Made by a program: the position numbers and the translations under genes. The notes below the pieces were generated by a model. The model was not told the DNA's origin and ran no database searches. It saw only the letters and a program-made list of their open reading frames with translations. A stretch of DNA of 32,931 nt from an uncultured Bacteroidales bacterium (lineage in GTDB: Bacteria; Bacteroidota; Bacteroidia; Bacteroidales; Paludibacteraceae), in assembly GCA_902784585.1 (NCBI GenBank), contig CACZVM010000012.1, positions 1 to 32,931 of the forward strand, in the 5' to 3' direction. Shown in pieces: positions 16,700 through 24,127 of this stretch. Every line of letters starts with the position of its first letter. Position 1 is the stretch's first letter.

Positions 16700-16838
16700 G
16701 TTCGGCACTCTCGGACACGAACTGAATCACAGATTCATTAAAGTCCTCGAGGCCTCCGCTCTTCCCCATCGCAAACGCTTTGCTAGTTTGCGCTGAGGAC
16801 CCCAGGTTTTTTAAGGGAACCCGGAACCCTTAGTGCAA
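16700..16838 (-). repeat. Structured repeat element, copy 2 (after the LysM/OmpA gene)
   Basis: Second copy, offset 146 bp, with the hairpin at 16723-16737. Here the variable stem is perfect (CGCAAAC...GTTTGCG), and the end contains CCCAGGTTTTTTAAGGG. It abuts the stop codon of the LysM/OmpA gene on the same strand and could serve as that gene's 3' untranslated region or terminator. Confidence 0.7.
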
Positions 16839-16839
16839 G

Positions 16840-18459
16840 TTACTTACTATTGCGGGCGTTATAGTACAAGCGCAGGCACTGATCTTTCGTAATCTGCATC
16901 TCTTCCGTGGTCAGCTCAGGGATGATGAGCGTGGAGCCCGCTTCGAGTGCATTCGGATTAGGAATACGATCCTTGTTTGCTATGTAGATATATACCCAGC
17001 AATGCGTGTTGCTATAGTACTGACGAGCCAGCTTGGAGAGCGTGGTTGACTTCTCGACAACCGTCTCTTCGTGGTCGCGGATAGCGAAAGTGTTCACCTT
17101 CTCCTGCTTCGAACTCTCAGAGAGAGGTACGGTCTTGAATTCCTCGCCACGCTGCGCCTTCTTGTCGTCCAGATTCTGCTTCATACGCTCGAAGGTAGCC
17201 TTGTCCACCAGACGGATAGAAGCGCGACGGTTAGGTCCGTAAGCAGCCTGGCTGCGACGGCCGACGAGTTTACCCATACCCATCGCATACATACGCTCAT
17301 CGGAGATGCCGTGCTCTTGGCTCAGCTCATCCATCACGTTAGCAGCACGCTTGTCGCCCAGGACATAGTTGAGTTTGTCGGAACCGGTGTTATCACAGAA
17401 GCCAGTGACTACAGCATAGAGAGTGCTGTCTTCCTCCAGACGATCAGCCACCTGCTGGATCGTGATCAGGCCATCCTCCTTGATGATAGCCTTGCCATTA
17501 TCAAAGTAGACATAGTATACATTCTGCTCGTCCTTCTGTACCTCACGATACTGCTTGATGATCGTGTCGTGATAGATGATGACGGTGTCGTGGCACATGC
17601 CCATACCGGCATTGGTAGTCGGCTCTTTCTCCAACTCAGCCATGCGAGCGAGCAACTTATCCTCGTTGGCAATATTACGAACGTGGGTCTTGGATACAGC
17701 CTCCAACTTAAAGCGCATGTTCAGCGTCACGTCCACCAGACCATCGTTGTTCTTCGATGCCAACGACTGCATACCCGAGTAACCACGGCCATCGGGATAG
17801 TCGTTGATGAAATAATTGTAGGTAGCACGTACACCGAGTGCGATGGTACGATTGAGGTTGAACTCCACATTCAGACCACCGCCGATAAACGGAGCACCCT
17901 TGTAGTTCTCCATCTCCTCAGGGCCGACCTCACCTTTGCTATTGATATACGTAGCCGTATGACCACGCGACGGATCAGGATAGTAGGTATCGCTCTTGTA
18001 CCACGCATATCCACCGCCGGCAACCGCCTGGATGCTCACGATCTTCTTGCGGGCACGGGGGAAGAAGAGATTGATGAAATCCATCGACACATATCCCTCG
18101 GCACGGTGCATCATACCGCGGAGCAAGGTCTCGGCATTAGCCGGATTGCTGGTATCGCCGGTGACGTTGTACCAACTGAACATATATTCCAAGCCGACAC
18201 CCCATACCGGTGTGAATGCATACTCAAGCGCCAGGCCGGCACTGGGATAACCGATCGTGTGTTTCTTCTCGGCATTGAAGTCTCCGTCGAAGGCGTTGAA
18301 ACCCACATGCGGAATGATTGACCAATGCGCGAACTCAGTAGAAACCTTCTCATCATCACCCACCTTGTATGGATGTGCTCCTTTCAGCGCCTCTTCCTCT
18401 TGCGCAAAGAGCACGGAAGACGCACAGAGCAATGCCATCAATAGTACAGATTTCCTCAT
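16840..18459 (-). CDS. OmpA-family outer membrane protein with LysM-like domain
   Basis: A 539-aa protein from ATG 18459, chosen because it begins a clear signal peptide (MRKSVLLMALLCASSVLFAQ) 43 nt from a good promoter; the open frame upstream runs through the promoter. Residues about 30-285 look like an outer-membrane beta-barrel. Residues about 313-420 are an OmpA-like peptidoglycan-binding domain (VYYVYFDNGKAIIKEDG; CDNTGSDKLN with the binding Asp; DKRAANV with the binding Arg). The usual GHTD is GFCD here. Residues about 465-515 are LysM-like (TTLSKLARQYY ... ALEAGSTLIIPEL), giving a second possible peptidoglycan contact. It is probably a major structural protein linking the outer membrane to the cell wall. 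Confidence 0.85.
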   Translation of the reverse strand: MRKSVLLMALLCASSVLFAQEEEALKGAHPYKVGDDEKVSTEFAHWSIIPHVGFNAFDGDFNAEKKHTIGYPSAGLALEYAFTPVWGVGLEYMFSWYNVTGDTSNPANAETLLRGMMHRAEGYVSMDFINLFFPRARKKIVSIQAVAGGGYAWYKSDTYYPDPSRGHTATYINSKGEVGPEEMENYKGAPFIGGGLNVEFNLNRTIALGVRATYNYFINDYPDGRGYSGMQSLASKNNDGLVDVTLNMRFKLEAVSKTHVRNIANEDKLLARMAELEKEPTTNAGMGMCHDTVIIYHDTIIKQYREVQKDEQNVYYVYFDNGKAIIKEDGLITIQQVADRLEEDSTLYAVVTGFCDNTGSDKLNYVLGDKRAANVMDELSQEHGISDERMYAMGMGKLVGRRSQAAYGPNRRASIRLVDKATFERMKQNLDDKKAQRGEEFKTVPLSESSKQEKVNTFAIRDHEETVVEKSTTLSKLARQYYSNTHCWVYIYIANKDRIPNPNALEAGSTLIIPELTTEEMQITKDQCLRLYYNARNSK

Positions 18460-18501
18460 AAACAGAAGTAAGTTTGTTGATAAAAAAACCAATTCAGCGT
18501 G

Positions 18502-18533
18502 CAAAGGTACTACTTTTTTTTGATATGACCAAA
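18502..18533 (-). promoter_or_regulatory. Promoter of the LysM/OmpA gene
   Basis: On the minus strand, TTTG (18530-18533), 20 nt, then TACCTTTG (18502-18509). The start codon at 18459 lies 42 nt downstream. Confidence 0.85.
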
Positions 18534-18568
18534 TTTTTTGAATAAAAAAAACTTTTTTTATATTAGGT

Positions 18569-18600
18569 ATTGCATATATGCGAACTTTTTTGTACTTTTG
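18569..18600 (+). promoter_or_regulatory. Promoter of the pta-ackA operon
   Basis: ATTG (18569-18572), 20 nt, then TACTTTTG (18593-18600). The -33 box opens TTGCATATATGCGA, a near-perfect version of the palindrome found in the divergent promoter at 29175-29206. This promoter also shows that the upstream in-frame ATG at 18578 cannot be the real pta start. Confidence 0.8.
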
Positions 18601-18628
18601 TGCCATATTTGATAAATCGATTTACGTT

Positions 18629-19627
18629 ATGGATATTTTGGAACAAATGGTTGCGCGGGCGAAGGCTAATCCCCAGCGCATTGTATTGCCGGAAGGCGAT
18701 GAACCCCGTACTCTGGAAGCTGCCAATATCTTGTTGAGAGATAAGATTGCGCAGCTTATTTTGATTGGTGACCCCGAGAAGATCAAGGGAATGGCCGCAG
18801 AGAAGGGCTACGAGCATATCGGCGAGGCAAAGATAGTAGATCCGCAGCACGATCCGAAGATGCCGGAGTACGCTGCCCTACTCTACGAACTCCGCAAAGC
18901 GAAGGGAATGACGGAAGAGGAGGCCAAGCGCAAAGCACAAGACCCGCTCTATCTGGGCTGCCTGATGATCAAAGCAGGTGACGCTGACGGCGAGCTAGCC
19001 GGTGCGCGCGGCACGACAGCCGACACGATCCGTCCGGCCTTCCAGATACTCAAGACCCGTCCGGGTTGCTCCATCGTGAGCGGCGCGTTCCTCATGTTCA
19101 CTCCGGCCAAACAGCTGGGCGAGAACGGATTCCTGCTCTTCGCCGACTGTGCCGTCAACCCGAATCCCGATGCCAAGCAGCTGGCCGAGATAGCCGTCTC
19201 GACGGCAGAGACGGCACGCAGCATCGCAGGTATCGAGCCGCGCGTAGCAATGCTGTCGTTCTCCACGAAGGGCAGTGCCAAGCACGAGCTGGTGGACAAG
19301 GTGGCCGAGGCCACGAAGTTGGCCAAAGAGATGGCACCGGATCTGGCGCTGGACGGCGAGCTGCAAGCCGATGCCGCACTCATCGAGAGTGTAGCGAAGA
19401 CCAAAGCACCGGGCAGTCCTGTAGCCGGCAAAGCGAATGTACTCGTGTTTCCCGACCTGCAGGCCGGCAATATCGGATACAAACTCGTGGAACGCTTCTC
19501 GGGTGCAGACGCCGTAGGACCGATCCTACAAGGCATCGCCGCACCGGTGAACGACCTGAGCCGCGGATGCAAGGTGCAGGACATCGTGCAAATGGTGATC
19601 ATTACGGCCAATCAAGCCATAAAATGA
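18629..19627 (+). CDS. pta: Phosphate acetyltransferase
   Basis: A 332-aa cytoplasmic enzyme interconverting acetyl-CoA and acetyl phosphate. The length is that of a stand-alone Pta domain without the regulatory N-terminal extension of long forms. Typical segments are IVLPEGDEPRTLEAA near the start, the DPLYLGCLMIKAGDADGELA region, GCSIVSGAFLM, ALDGELQADAAL and NVLVFPDLQAGNIGYKL. ATG 18629 is chosen because it lies 28 nt after the promoter and begins the conserved N-terminus; the frame open from 18578 overlaps the promoter. It is first in an operon with ackA, giving ATP from acetyl-CoA during fermentation. Confidence 0.95.
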   Translation: MDILEQMVARAKANPQRIVLPEGDEPRTLEAANILLRDKIAQLILIGDPEKIKGMAAEKGYEHIGEAKIVDPQHDPKMPEYAALLYELRKAKGMTEEEAKRKAQDPLYLGCLMIKAGDADGELAGARGTTADTIRPAFQILKTRPGCSIVSGAFLMFTPAKQLGENGFLLFADCAVNPNPDAKQLAEIAVSTAETARSIAGIEPRVAMLSFSTKGSAKHELVDKVAEATKLAKEMAPDLALDGELQADAALIESVAKTKAPGSPVAGKANVLVFPDLQAGNIGYKLVERFSGADAVGPILQGIAAPVNDLSRGCKVQDIVQMVIITANQAIK

Positions 19628-19629
19628 CC

Positions 19630-19661
19630 ATTGGTAATTGGTAATTGGTAATTGGTAATTG
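19630..19661 (+). repeat. Heptamer tandem repeat ATTGGTA x4.6 in the pta-ackA spacer
   Basis: Four exact ATTGGTA units plus ATTG begin 2 nt after the pta stop codon and fill most of the 54-bp spacer before ackA. Confidence 0.85.
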
Positions 19662-19681
19662 AAAATTGAAATTTTTATATC

Positions 19682-20872
19682 ATGAAAATCTTAGTTTTGA
19701 ACTGCGGTAGCAGTAGTATCAAGTACAAGCTCTTTGAGATGGAGAGCAAGCAAGTGATGGCACAAGGAGGTATCGAGAAGATCGGTCTGCCCGACTCGTT
19801 CCTGCTGGTGAAACTGCCGAACGGCGAGAAAGTGAAATTTGAGAAACCGATGCCGGAACATACCGTAGGTATCGAGTTGATCCTGGAGAAACTGGTGGAT
19901 CCGCAGATAGGTTGCATCAAGGACCTCAAGGAGATCAATGCCGTAGGCCATCGTGTAGTGCACGGCGGTGAGAAATTCAACAAGTCGGTACTGATCACGC
20001 CGGATGTGAAGGCAGAGATCATCAAGTGTGTGGACCTGGCTCCGCTGCATAACCCCGCTAACCTAAAGGGTATTGACGCGATAGAGAAAATCCTGCCGAG
20101 CGTACCGCAAGTAGCCGTCTTCGACACCGCCTTCCATCAGACGATGCCCGAGCACGCATACATGTATGCGCTGCCGTACGAACTATATGAGAAATACGCG
20201 ATTCGTCGCTACGGCTTCCACGGCACCAGCCACCGCTACGTGAGTGCCCGCGTCTGCGAGTTCCTCGGCGTGGATCCGAAGCAGCAGAAAATCGTCACCG
20301 CACATATCGGCGGCGGCGGCAGTTGCGCAGCCGTGCTGAACGGCCAGTGCGTTGACACCTCCATGGGTCTGACGCCTGTAGAAGGACTGGTGATGGGTAC
20401 GCGTGCCGGCGACCTGGACCTGGGTGCCGCTACGTTCATCATGGACAAGGAGCACCTGAACACCGCACAGTTCAACGACCTGGTGAATAAGAAATCCGGT
20501 CTGCTGGGCGTGAGCGGCGTGTCGAGCGACTGCCGTGACATCGAGGCCGCAATCAAGGCCGGCAACCACCGTGCAGACCTGGCGCGTAAGATGTTCATCT
20601 ACCGCACCATCAAATATATCGGAGCATACGCCGCCGCAATGAACGGTCTGGACATCCTCGTCTTCACCGCAGGTATCGGCGAGAACGATCCGTATATCCG
20701 CGCCCAGATCATGAAGGGCCTCAGCTATCTCGGAATTGAGGTGGACGACGAAGCCAACAACGTACGTGGCGAAGAGCGTATCATCTCCAAGAAGGGCTCG
20801 AAAGTCACTGTCTGCCTGATCCCGACGGACGAAGAGCTGATGATCGCATCCGACACAGAAGCACTCATTTAA
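19682..20872 (+). CDS. ackA: Acetate kinase
   Basis: A 396-aa cytoplasmic enzyme converting acetyl phosphate and ADP to acetate and ATP; full family length. Diagnostic segments are the N-terminal phosphate-binding NCGSSSIKYKLFE, HRVVHGG, the ASKHA-type GFHGTSHRYVS, and the adenosine-site region VDTSMGLTPVEGLVMGTRAGDLD, with FTAGIGEND near the end. It directly follows pta across a heptamer-repeat spacer and is followed after 15 bp by an alpha-amylase gene, so sugar breakdown and acetate formation appear to be co-transcribed. Confidence 0.96.
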   Translation: MKILVLNCGSSSIKYKLFEMESKQVMAQGGIEKIGLPDSFLLVKLPNGEKVKFEKPMPEHTVGIELILEKLVDPQIGCIKDLKEINAVGHRVVHGGEKFNKSVLITPDVKAEIIKCVDLAPLHNPANLKGIDAIEKILPSVPQVAVFDTAFHQTMPEHAYMYALPYELYEKYAIRRYGFHGTSHRYVSARVCEFLGVDPKQQKIVTAHIGGGGSCAAVLNGQCVDTSMGLTPVEGLVMGTRAGDLDLGAATFIMDKEHLNTAQFNDLVNKKSGLLGVSGVSSDCRDIEAAIKAGNHRADLARKMFIYRTIKYIGAYAAAMNGLDILVFTAGIGENDPYIRAQIMKGLSYLGIEVDDEANNVRGEERIISKKGSKVTVCLIPTDEELMIASDTEALI

Positions 20873-20887
20873 CACCACACATCCTAG

Positions 20888-22528
20888 ATGAGCAAACCGA
20901 TAATTTACCAGATACTGCCACGCCTGTTCACCAACTACAACGAGACGCGTAAGCGCTGCGGAACGATAGAGGAGAACGGGTGCGGCAAGATGGCTGATAT
21001 CAACGAGCGCGCCCTGCAGGCCATCGCCGACCTGGGTGCTACGCACATATGGTACACCGGCATCATCCGCCATGCCACGGCGCGCCTGAACCACCCCGCC
21101 ATCACCAAGGGTCAGGCCGGTTCGCCCTATGCCATCACCGACTACTACGACGTCCATCCCGACATTGCCCAAGACGAAGCCAACCGCATGGCGGAGTTTG
21201 AATCGCTGGTGGCTCGCACCCACAAGGCCGGACTGGGCGTGCTGCTGGACTTCGTGCCCAACCACGTGAGTCGCCAGTACCACAGCACACAGAAGCCGAA
21301 AGGCGTGGTGGATCTGGGTGAAGAGGATCATCCCGAGTGGGCTTTCTCACCGCTGAACAACTTCTACTACCTGCCCGGCCAACCCTTCACGATGGACAAA
21401 GACCTGCAGGGGTATACAGAGATGCCGGCTAAGGTGACCGGCAACGACTGCTTCACGAGTCATCCGAGTGAGAACGACTGGTATGAGACCGTCAAACTGA
21501 ACTACGGCGTCTATTATCAGGGCGGCCGCGAGAAGCAGTTCTTCCCCATCCCCGACACATGGCAGAAGATGCTGGACATCCTGCTCTTCTGGGCCGGCAA
21601 GAAGATAGACGGCGTGCGGGTGGATATGGCAGAGATGGTGCCCGTGGAGTTCTTCTCCTGGGCCATCCAGCGGGTGAAGAAGAAATACCCGAAGATGCTC
21701 TTCATCGGCGAGTGCTACGATCCGAACCAGTATAACGCCTATCTGGCAGCAGGGTTCGACTACCTGTACGACAAAGTAGGCATGTACGACTACCTGCGCG
21801 GCGTGATGACCAAGAACTGGTCGGCAGACGGCATCACACGCCAGTGGATGCAACACGGCGATGCACAACTGCAGCATATGCTCTACTTCATGGAGAACCA
21901 TGACGAACAGCGTATAGCCAGCGGCTTCTTCTGCGGCGACGGCGCCTGTGCCGAGCCTGCGATGATCGTGACGGCTGCGCTGAACCAGTGTCCGGTGATG
22001 ATCTATATGGGTCAGGAACTGGGCGAAAAAGGCATGGACATCGAGGGCTTCTCCGGTATAGACGGACGTACCACCATCTTCGATTTCTGGGGAGTGAAGA
22101 GCATACAGGCCTGGGCTAATCACGGTCTGTTCGACGGAGCCCAACTGAGCGACGAGCAACGCGACCTGCGCGCTTTCTACCAGCGTCTGCTGACACTGGC
22201 ACGCGACAACCGCGCGATACAGAAGGGCCAGATGTACGATATCACCTACGCGCAAGGCGAGGGATTCAACAAGCAGAAGCACTTCGCCTTCCTGCGCCAT
22301 ATGGGCACAGAGACACTGCTGGTGGTAGTCAATTTCCACGACCGCGAACAGCAGATACAGGTACGGATCCCCAACGATGCTTTCATCTATCTGGGCATCG
22401 AGGAGAAAGCCAAGGCTACAGCCACCGACCTGCTGCGCGGAGGCAAACAGGCCATCAGCTTCCGTCCCGACCAACCGATAGACATCACCTTGCCGGCATG
22501 GAGAGGTGTGATACTCAAAATTCGATGA
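20888..22528 (+). CDS. Cytoplasmic GH13 alpha-amylase family enzyme
   Basis: A 546-aa protein without signal peptide. The (beta/alpha)8 GH13 catalytic domain shows VLLDFVPNHVSRQY (region I), DGVRVDMAEM with nucleophile Asp246, LFIGECYDP with acid/base Glu275, and MENHDEQRI with Asp339. A C-terminal beta domain begins around residue 450 (FLRHMGTETLLVVVNFHDRE). All catalytic residues are present. Location and family suggest hydrolysis or transfer on alpha-1,4-glucans or maltodextrins inside the cell; exact specificity is not predictable. Its place behind pta-ackA is a metabolic coupling worth noting. The 3' end leads into a heptamer repeat that contains the start of the next gene. Confidence 0.9.
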   Translation: MSKPIIYQILPRLFTNYNETRKRCGTIEENGCGKMADINERALQAIADLGATHIWYTGIIRHATARLNHPAITKGQAGSPYAITDYYDVHPDIAQDEANRMAEFESLVARTHKAGLGVLLDFVPNHVSRQYHSTQKPKGVVDLGEEDHPEWAFSPLNNFYYLPGQPFTMDKDLQGYTEMPAKVTGNDCFTSHPSENDWYETVKLNYGVYYQGGREKQFFPIPDTWQKMLDILLFWAGKKIDGVRVDMAEMVPVEFFSWAIQRVKKKYPKMLFIGECYDPNQYNAYLAAGFDYLYDKVGMYDYLRGVMTKNWSADGITRQWMQHGDAQLQHMLYFMENHDEQRIASGFFCGDGACAEPAMIVTAALNQCPVMIYMGQELGEKGMDIEGFSGIDGRTTIFDFWGVKSIQAWANHGLFDGAQLSDEQRDLRAFYQRLLTLARDNRAIQKGQMYDITYAQGEGFNKQKHFAFLRHMGTETLLVVVNFHDREQQIQVRIPNDAFIYLGIEEKAKATATDLLRGGKQAISFRPDQPIDITLPAWRGVILKIR

Positions 22529-22537
22529 TTTTGAGTA

Positions 22538-22572
22538 ATTTGAGATTTGAAATTTGAGATTGGAGATTTTGG
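22538..22572 (+). repeat. Heptamer tandem repeat ATTTGAG x5 spanning the ubiA-like gene start
   Basis: Five consecutive 7-bp units (ATTTGAG, ATTTGAA, ATTTGAG, ATTGGAG, ATTTTGG) run from the spacer into the first codons of the prenyltransferase gene, so its TTG start and residues 1-6 are encoded by repeat sequence. Confidence 0.75.
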
Positions 22573-23534
22573 AACAGCTAAAAGACATACTGCGACTGGT
22601 GAGGTGGAGCAATCTGCTCTTCCTCGCCGCGCTGGTATGGCTGATGGAGAAATGGGTGGCTGTGGCAGTATTGCGTCAGCCGGGCTTCGGCGAACTGCTG
22701 CCATGGTACGTACTCTGGCTGATCATCCTGGCCACAGTGCTGATAGCCGCCGGCGGCTATGTGGTGAACGACTATTTTGACGTCAAGATAGATCGTATCA
22801 ACCGCCCGGACGAACTGATCGTGACGCGTACGGTCAGCAAGCCGGCAGCGATGCAGTTGAGCATCGGGCTGAGTGCAGCAGGCACGCTATGCGGCATTGC
22901 CGCCGCCGCGTTGCTGCACAGCATGACGCTGGGTATCCTCTTTGTGATCATACCCGGACTACTCTGGTTCTACTCCAGCAGCTACAAGCGTATGCTGCTC
23001 ATCGGCAACCTGACGATAGCACTACTGGCCGGCCTTACGCCGATCGTAGTGGCGATGGCCAACATAGCACAACTACGATTGCTCTATGCCGCCATCCTGC
23101 CCTACACCACATTGGAACACGACCTATACGCCTGGCTCGGAGGGTTCGCCCTGTTCGCTTTTCTGCTCACCTGGATACGCGAGATCATCAAGGATCTGCA
23201 GGACCAGATGGGTGATCGCGAACTGGAATGCCACACGCTGCCAATCGTGTGGGGAGAAAAGTGGACCAAACTATTTGTCAGCGCACTGATCCTCATCACC
23301 CTCGCGCTGATCGGCCATCTATGGTGGCACGTGCTCCCCTTCCCTACCGCATGGCAAAGCCTCAGCACACGCTATATCATACTGGGCATCGTAGTGCCCC
23401 TGCTCGGAGCACTATGGTTGCTATGGTCGGCTAGGATTCCCAGCGACTATAAGACATGTCAGCAAGTAGTGAAATTTGCGATGCTGATAGGAATGCTCTA
23501 CAGCATCGTGATCGTCAGAAGCCTCGGCGCTTGA
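22554..23534 (+). CDS. UbiA-family prenyltransferase
   Basis: A 326-aa integral membrane protein with about eight or nine hydrophobic segments. The two Asp-rich motifs of UbiA prenyltransferases are present: VNDYFDVKIDRINRPDE (Asn72, Asp73, Asp76, Asp80) and REIIKDLQDQMGDRELE. In Bacteroidetes such enzymes are often annotated as geranylgeranylglycerol-phosphate transferase-like; the substrate is not settled here. No ATG lies before the first membrane segment, and an in-frame stop at 22548 limits the start to TTG 22554 or a nearby TTG, inside a heptamer repeat. It follows the amylase gene closely, and its 3' end overlaps the convergent maf gene by 20 bp. Confidence 0.85.
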   Translation: MRLEILEQLKDILRLVRWSNLLFLAALVWLMEKWVAVAVLRQPGFGELLPWYVLWLIILATVLIAAGGYVVNDYFDVKIDRINRPDELIVTRTVSKPAAMQLSIGLSAAGTLCGIAAAALLHSMTLGILFVIIPGLLWFYSSSYKRMLLIGNLTIALLAGLTPIVVAMANIAQLRLLYAAILPYTTLEHDLYAWLGGFALFAFLLTWIREIIKDLQDQMGDRELECHTLPIVWGEKWTKLFVSALILITLALIGHLWWHVLPFPTAWQSLSTRYIILGIVVPLLGALWLLWSARIPSDYKTCQQVVKFAMLIGMLYSIVIVRSLGA

Positions 23535-24120
23535 GTTCGCCATAAACGAGGTGGACGGGGAAACCCATGACATTGAAATACGAACCGTCCATGTGCGTGC
23601 AAGCCACATAGCCGATCCACTCCTGTACCCCATATGCGCCTGCTTTATCAAGCGGGCGATATTTTTGTACGTAGTATCGGATCTGCTCGTCGGTCAGTTC
23701 GGCAAAGGTGACATCGGTCTTATCAACGAGAGTAGATAAAACGACCTGTGATTCGGAGTTGGCGGCTGGCGATTTCTCAGCAAACGTCACTGCGGTATAG
23801 ACCTGATGGGTCTTGCCGCTCAACAGCCGGAGCATCGCGACGGCTTCCGCATCGTCATGAGGTTTGCCGAGCATCTGATCCTCAAGCCAGACGATGGTGT
23901 CGGCCGTGATGAGGAGCTGATCGGGCATAAGGCGGTCCGCATAAGCCTGCGCCTTCGCACGCGAGATATAACAAGGAATATCGCCGCCCTTCAGATCGGC
24001 GGGATAAGACTCATCCGCATCGATAGCCACGACCGTAAAGGGCAAGTCCAAACCTGCAAGCAGCGCCTTCCTGCGTGGAGAAGCGCTGCCTAACAGTATT
24101 TGTTGTGATACAGGTGTCAT
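23515..24120 (-). CDS. maf: Maf-like nucleoside triphosphate pyrophosphatase
   Basis: A 201-aa cytoplasmic house-cleaning enzyme that hydrolyses non-canonical or excess nucleotides; dTTP/UTP pyrophosphatase activity is typical for the YhdE branch. Motifs are LLGSASPRRKALL at the N-terminus, TADTIV, GKTHQVYTAV and DKAGAYGVQEW, with full family length. It starts 7 bp after the topoisomerase IV subunit A stop on the same strand, so it is the distal gene of that operon. The final codons overlap the 3' end of the UbiA-like gene on the other strand. Confidence 0.92.
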   Translation of the reverse strand: MTPVSQQILLGSASPRRKALLAGLDLPFTVVAIDADESYPADLKGGDIPCYISRAKAQAYADRLMPDQLLITADTIVWLEDQMLGKPHDDAEAVAMLRLLSGKTHQVYTAVTFAEKSPAANSESQVVLSTLVDKTDVTFAELTDEQIRYYVQKYRPLDKAGAYGVQEWIGYVACTHMDGSYFNVMGFPVHLVYGELKRRGF

Positions 24121-24127
24121 AGATGAT

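Noticed and set aside
16554-16776. Attachment-site duplication beside a tRNA (integrated element).
   Set aside because: The repeats do not contain the tRNA 3' end, lie on its 5' side, enclose only about 70 bp, and no integrase is nearby.
17071-18321. A 416-residue plus-strand open frame opposite the LysM/OmpA gene.
   Set aside because: It lies entirely antisense to a gene with clear domains, a signal peptide and a promoter; it arises from codon bias.
18578-18628. Upstream ATG at 18578 as the pta start.
   Set aside because: It lies inside the promoter spacer, and the extra 17 residues have no counterpart in the family.
20183-22612. Two long minus-strand frames (382 and 421 residues) opposite ackA and the amylase gene.
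   Set aside because: Both are shadows of well-identified enzymes; their His/Val-rich translations match no family.
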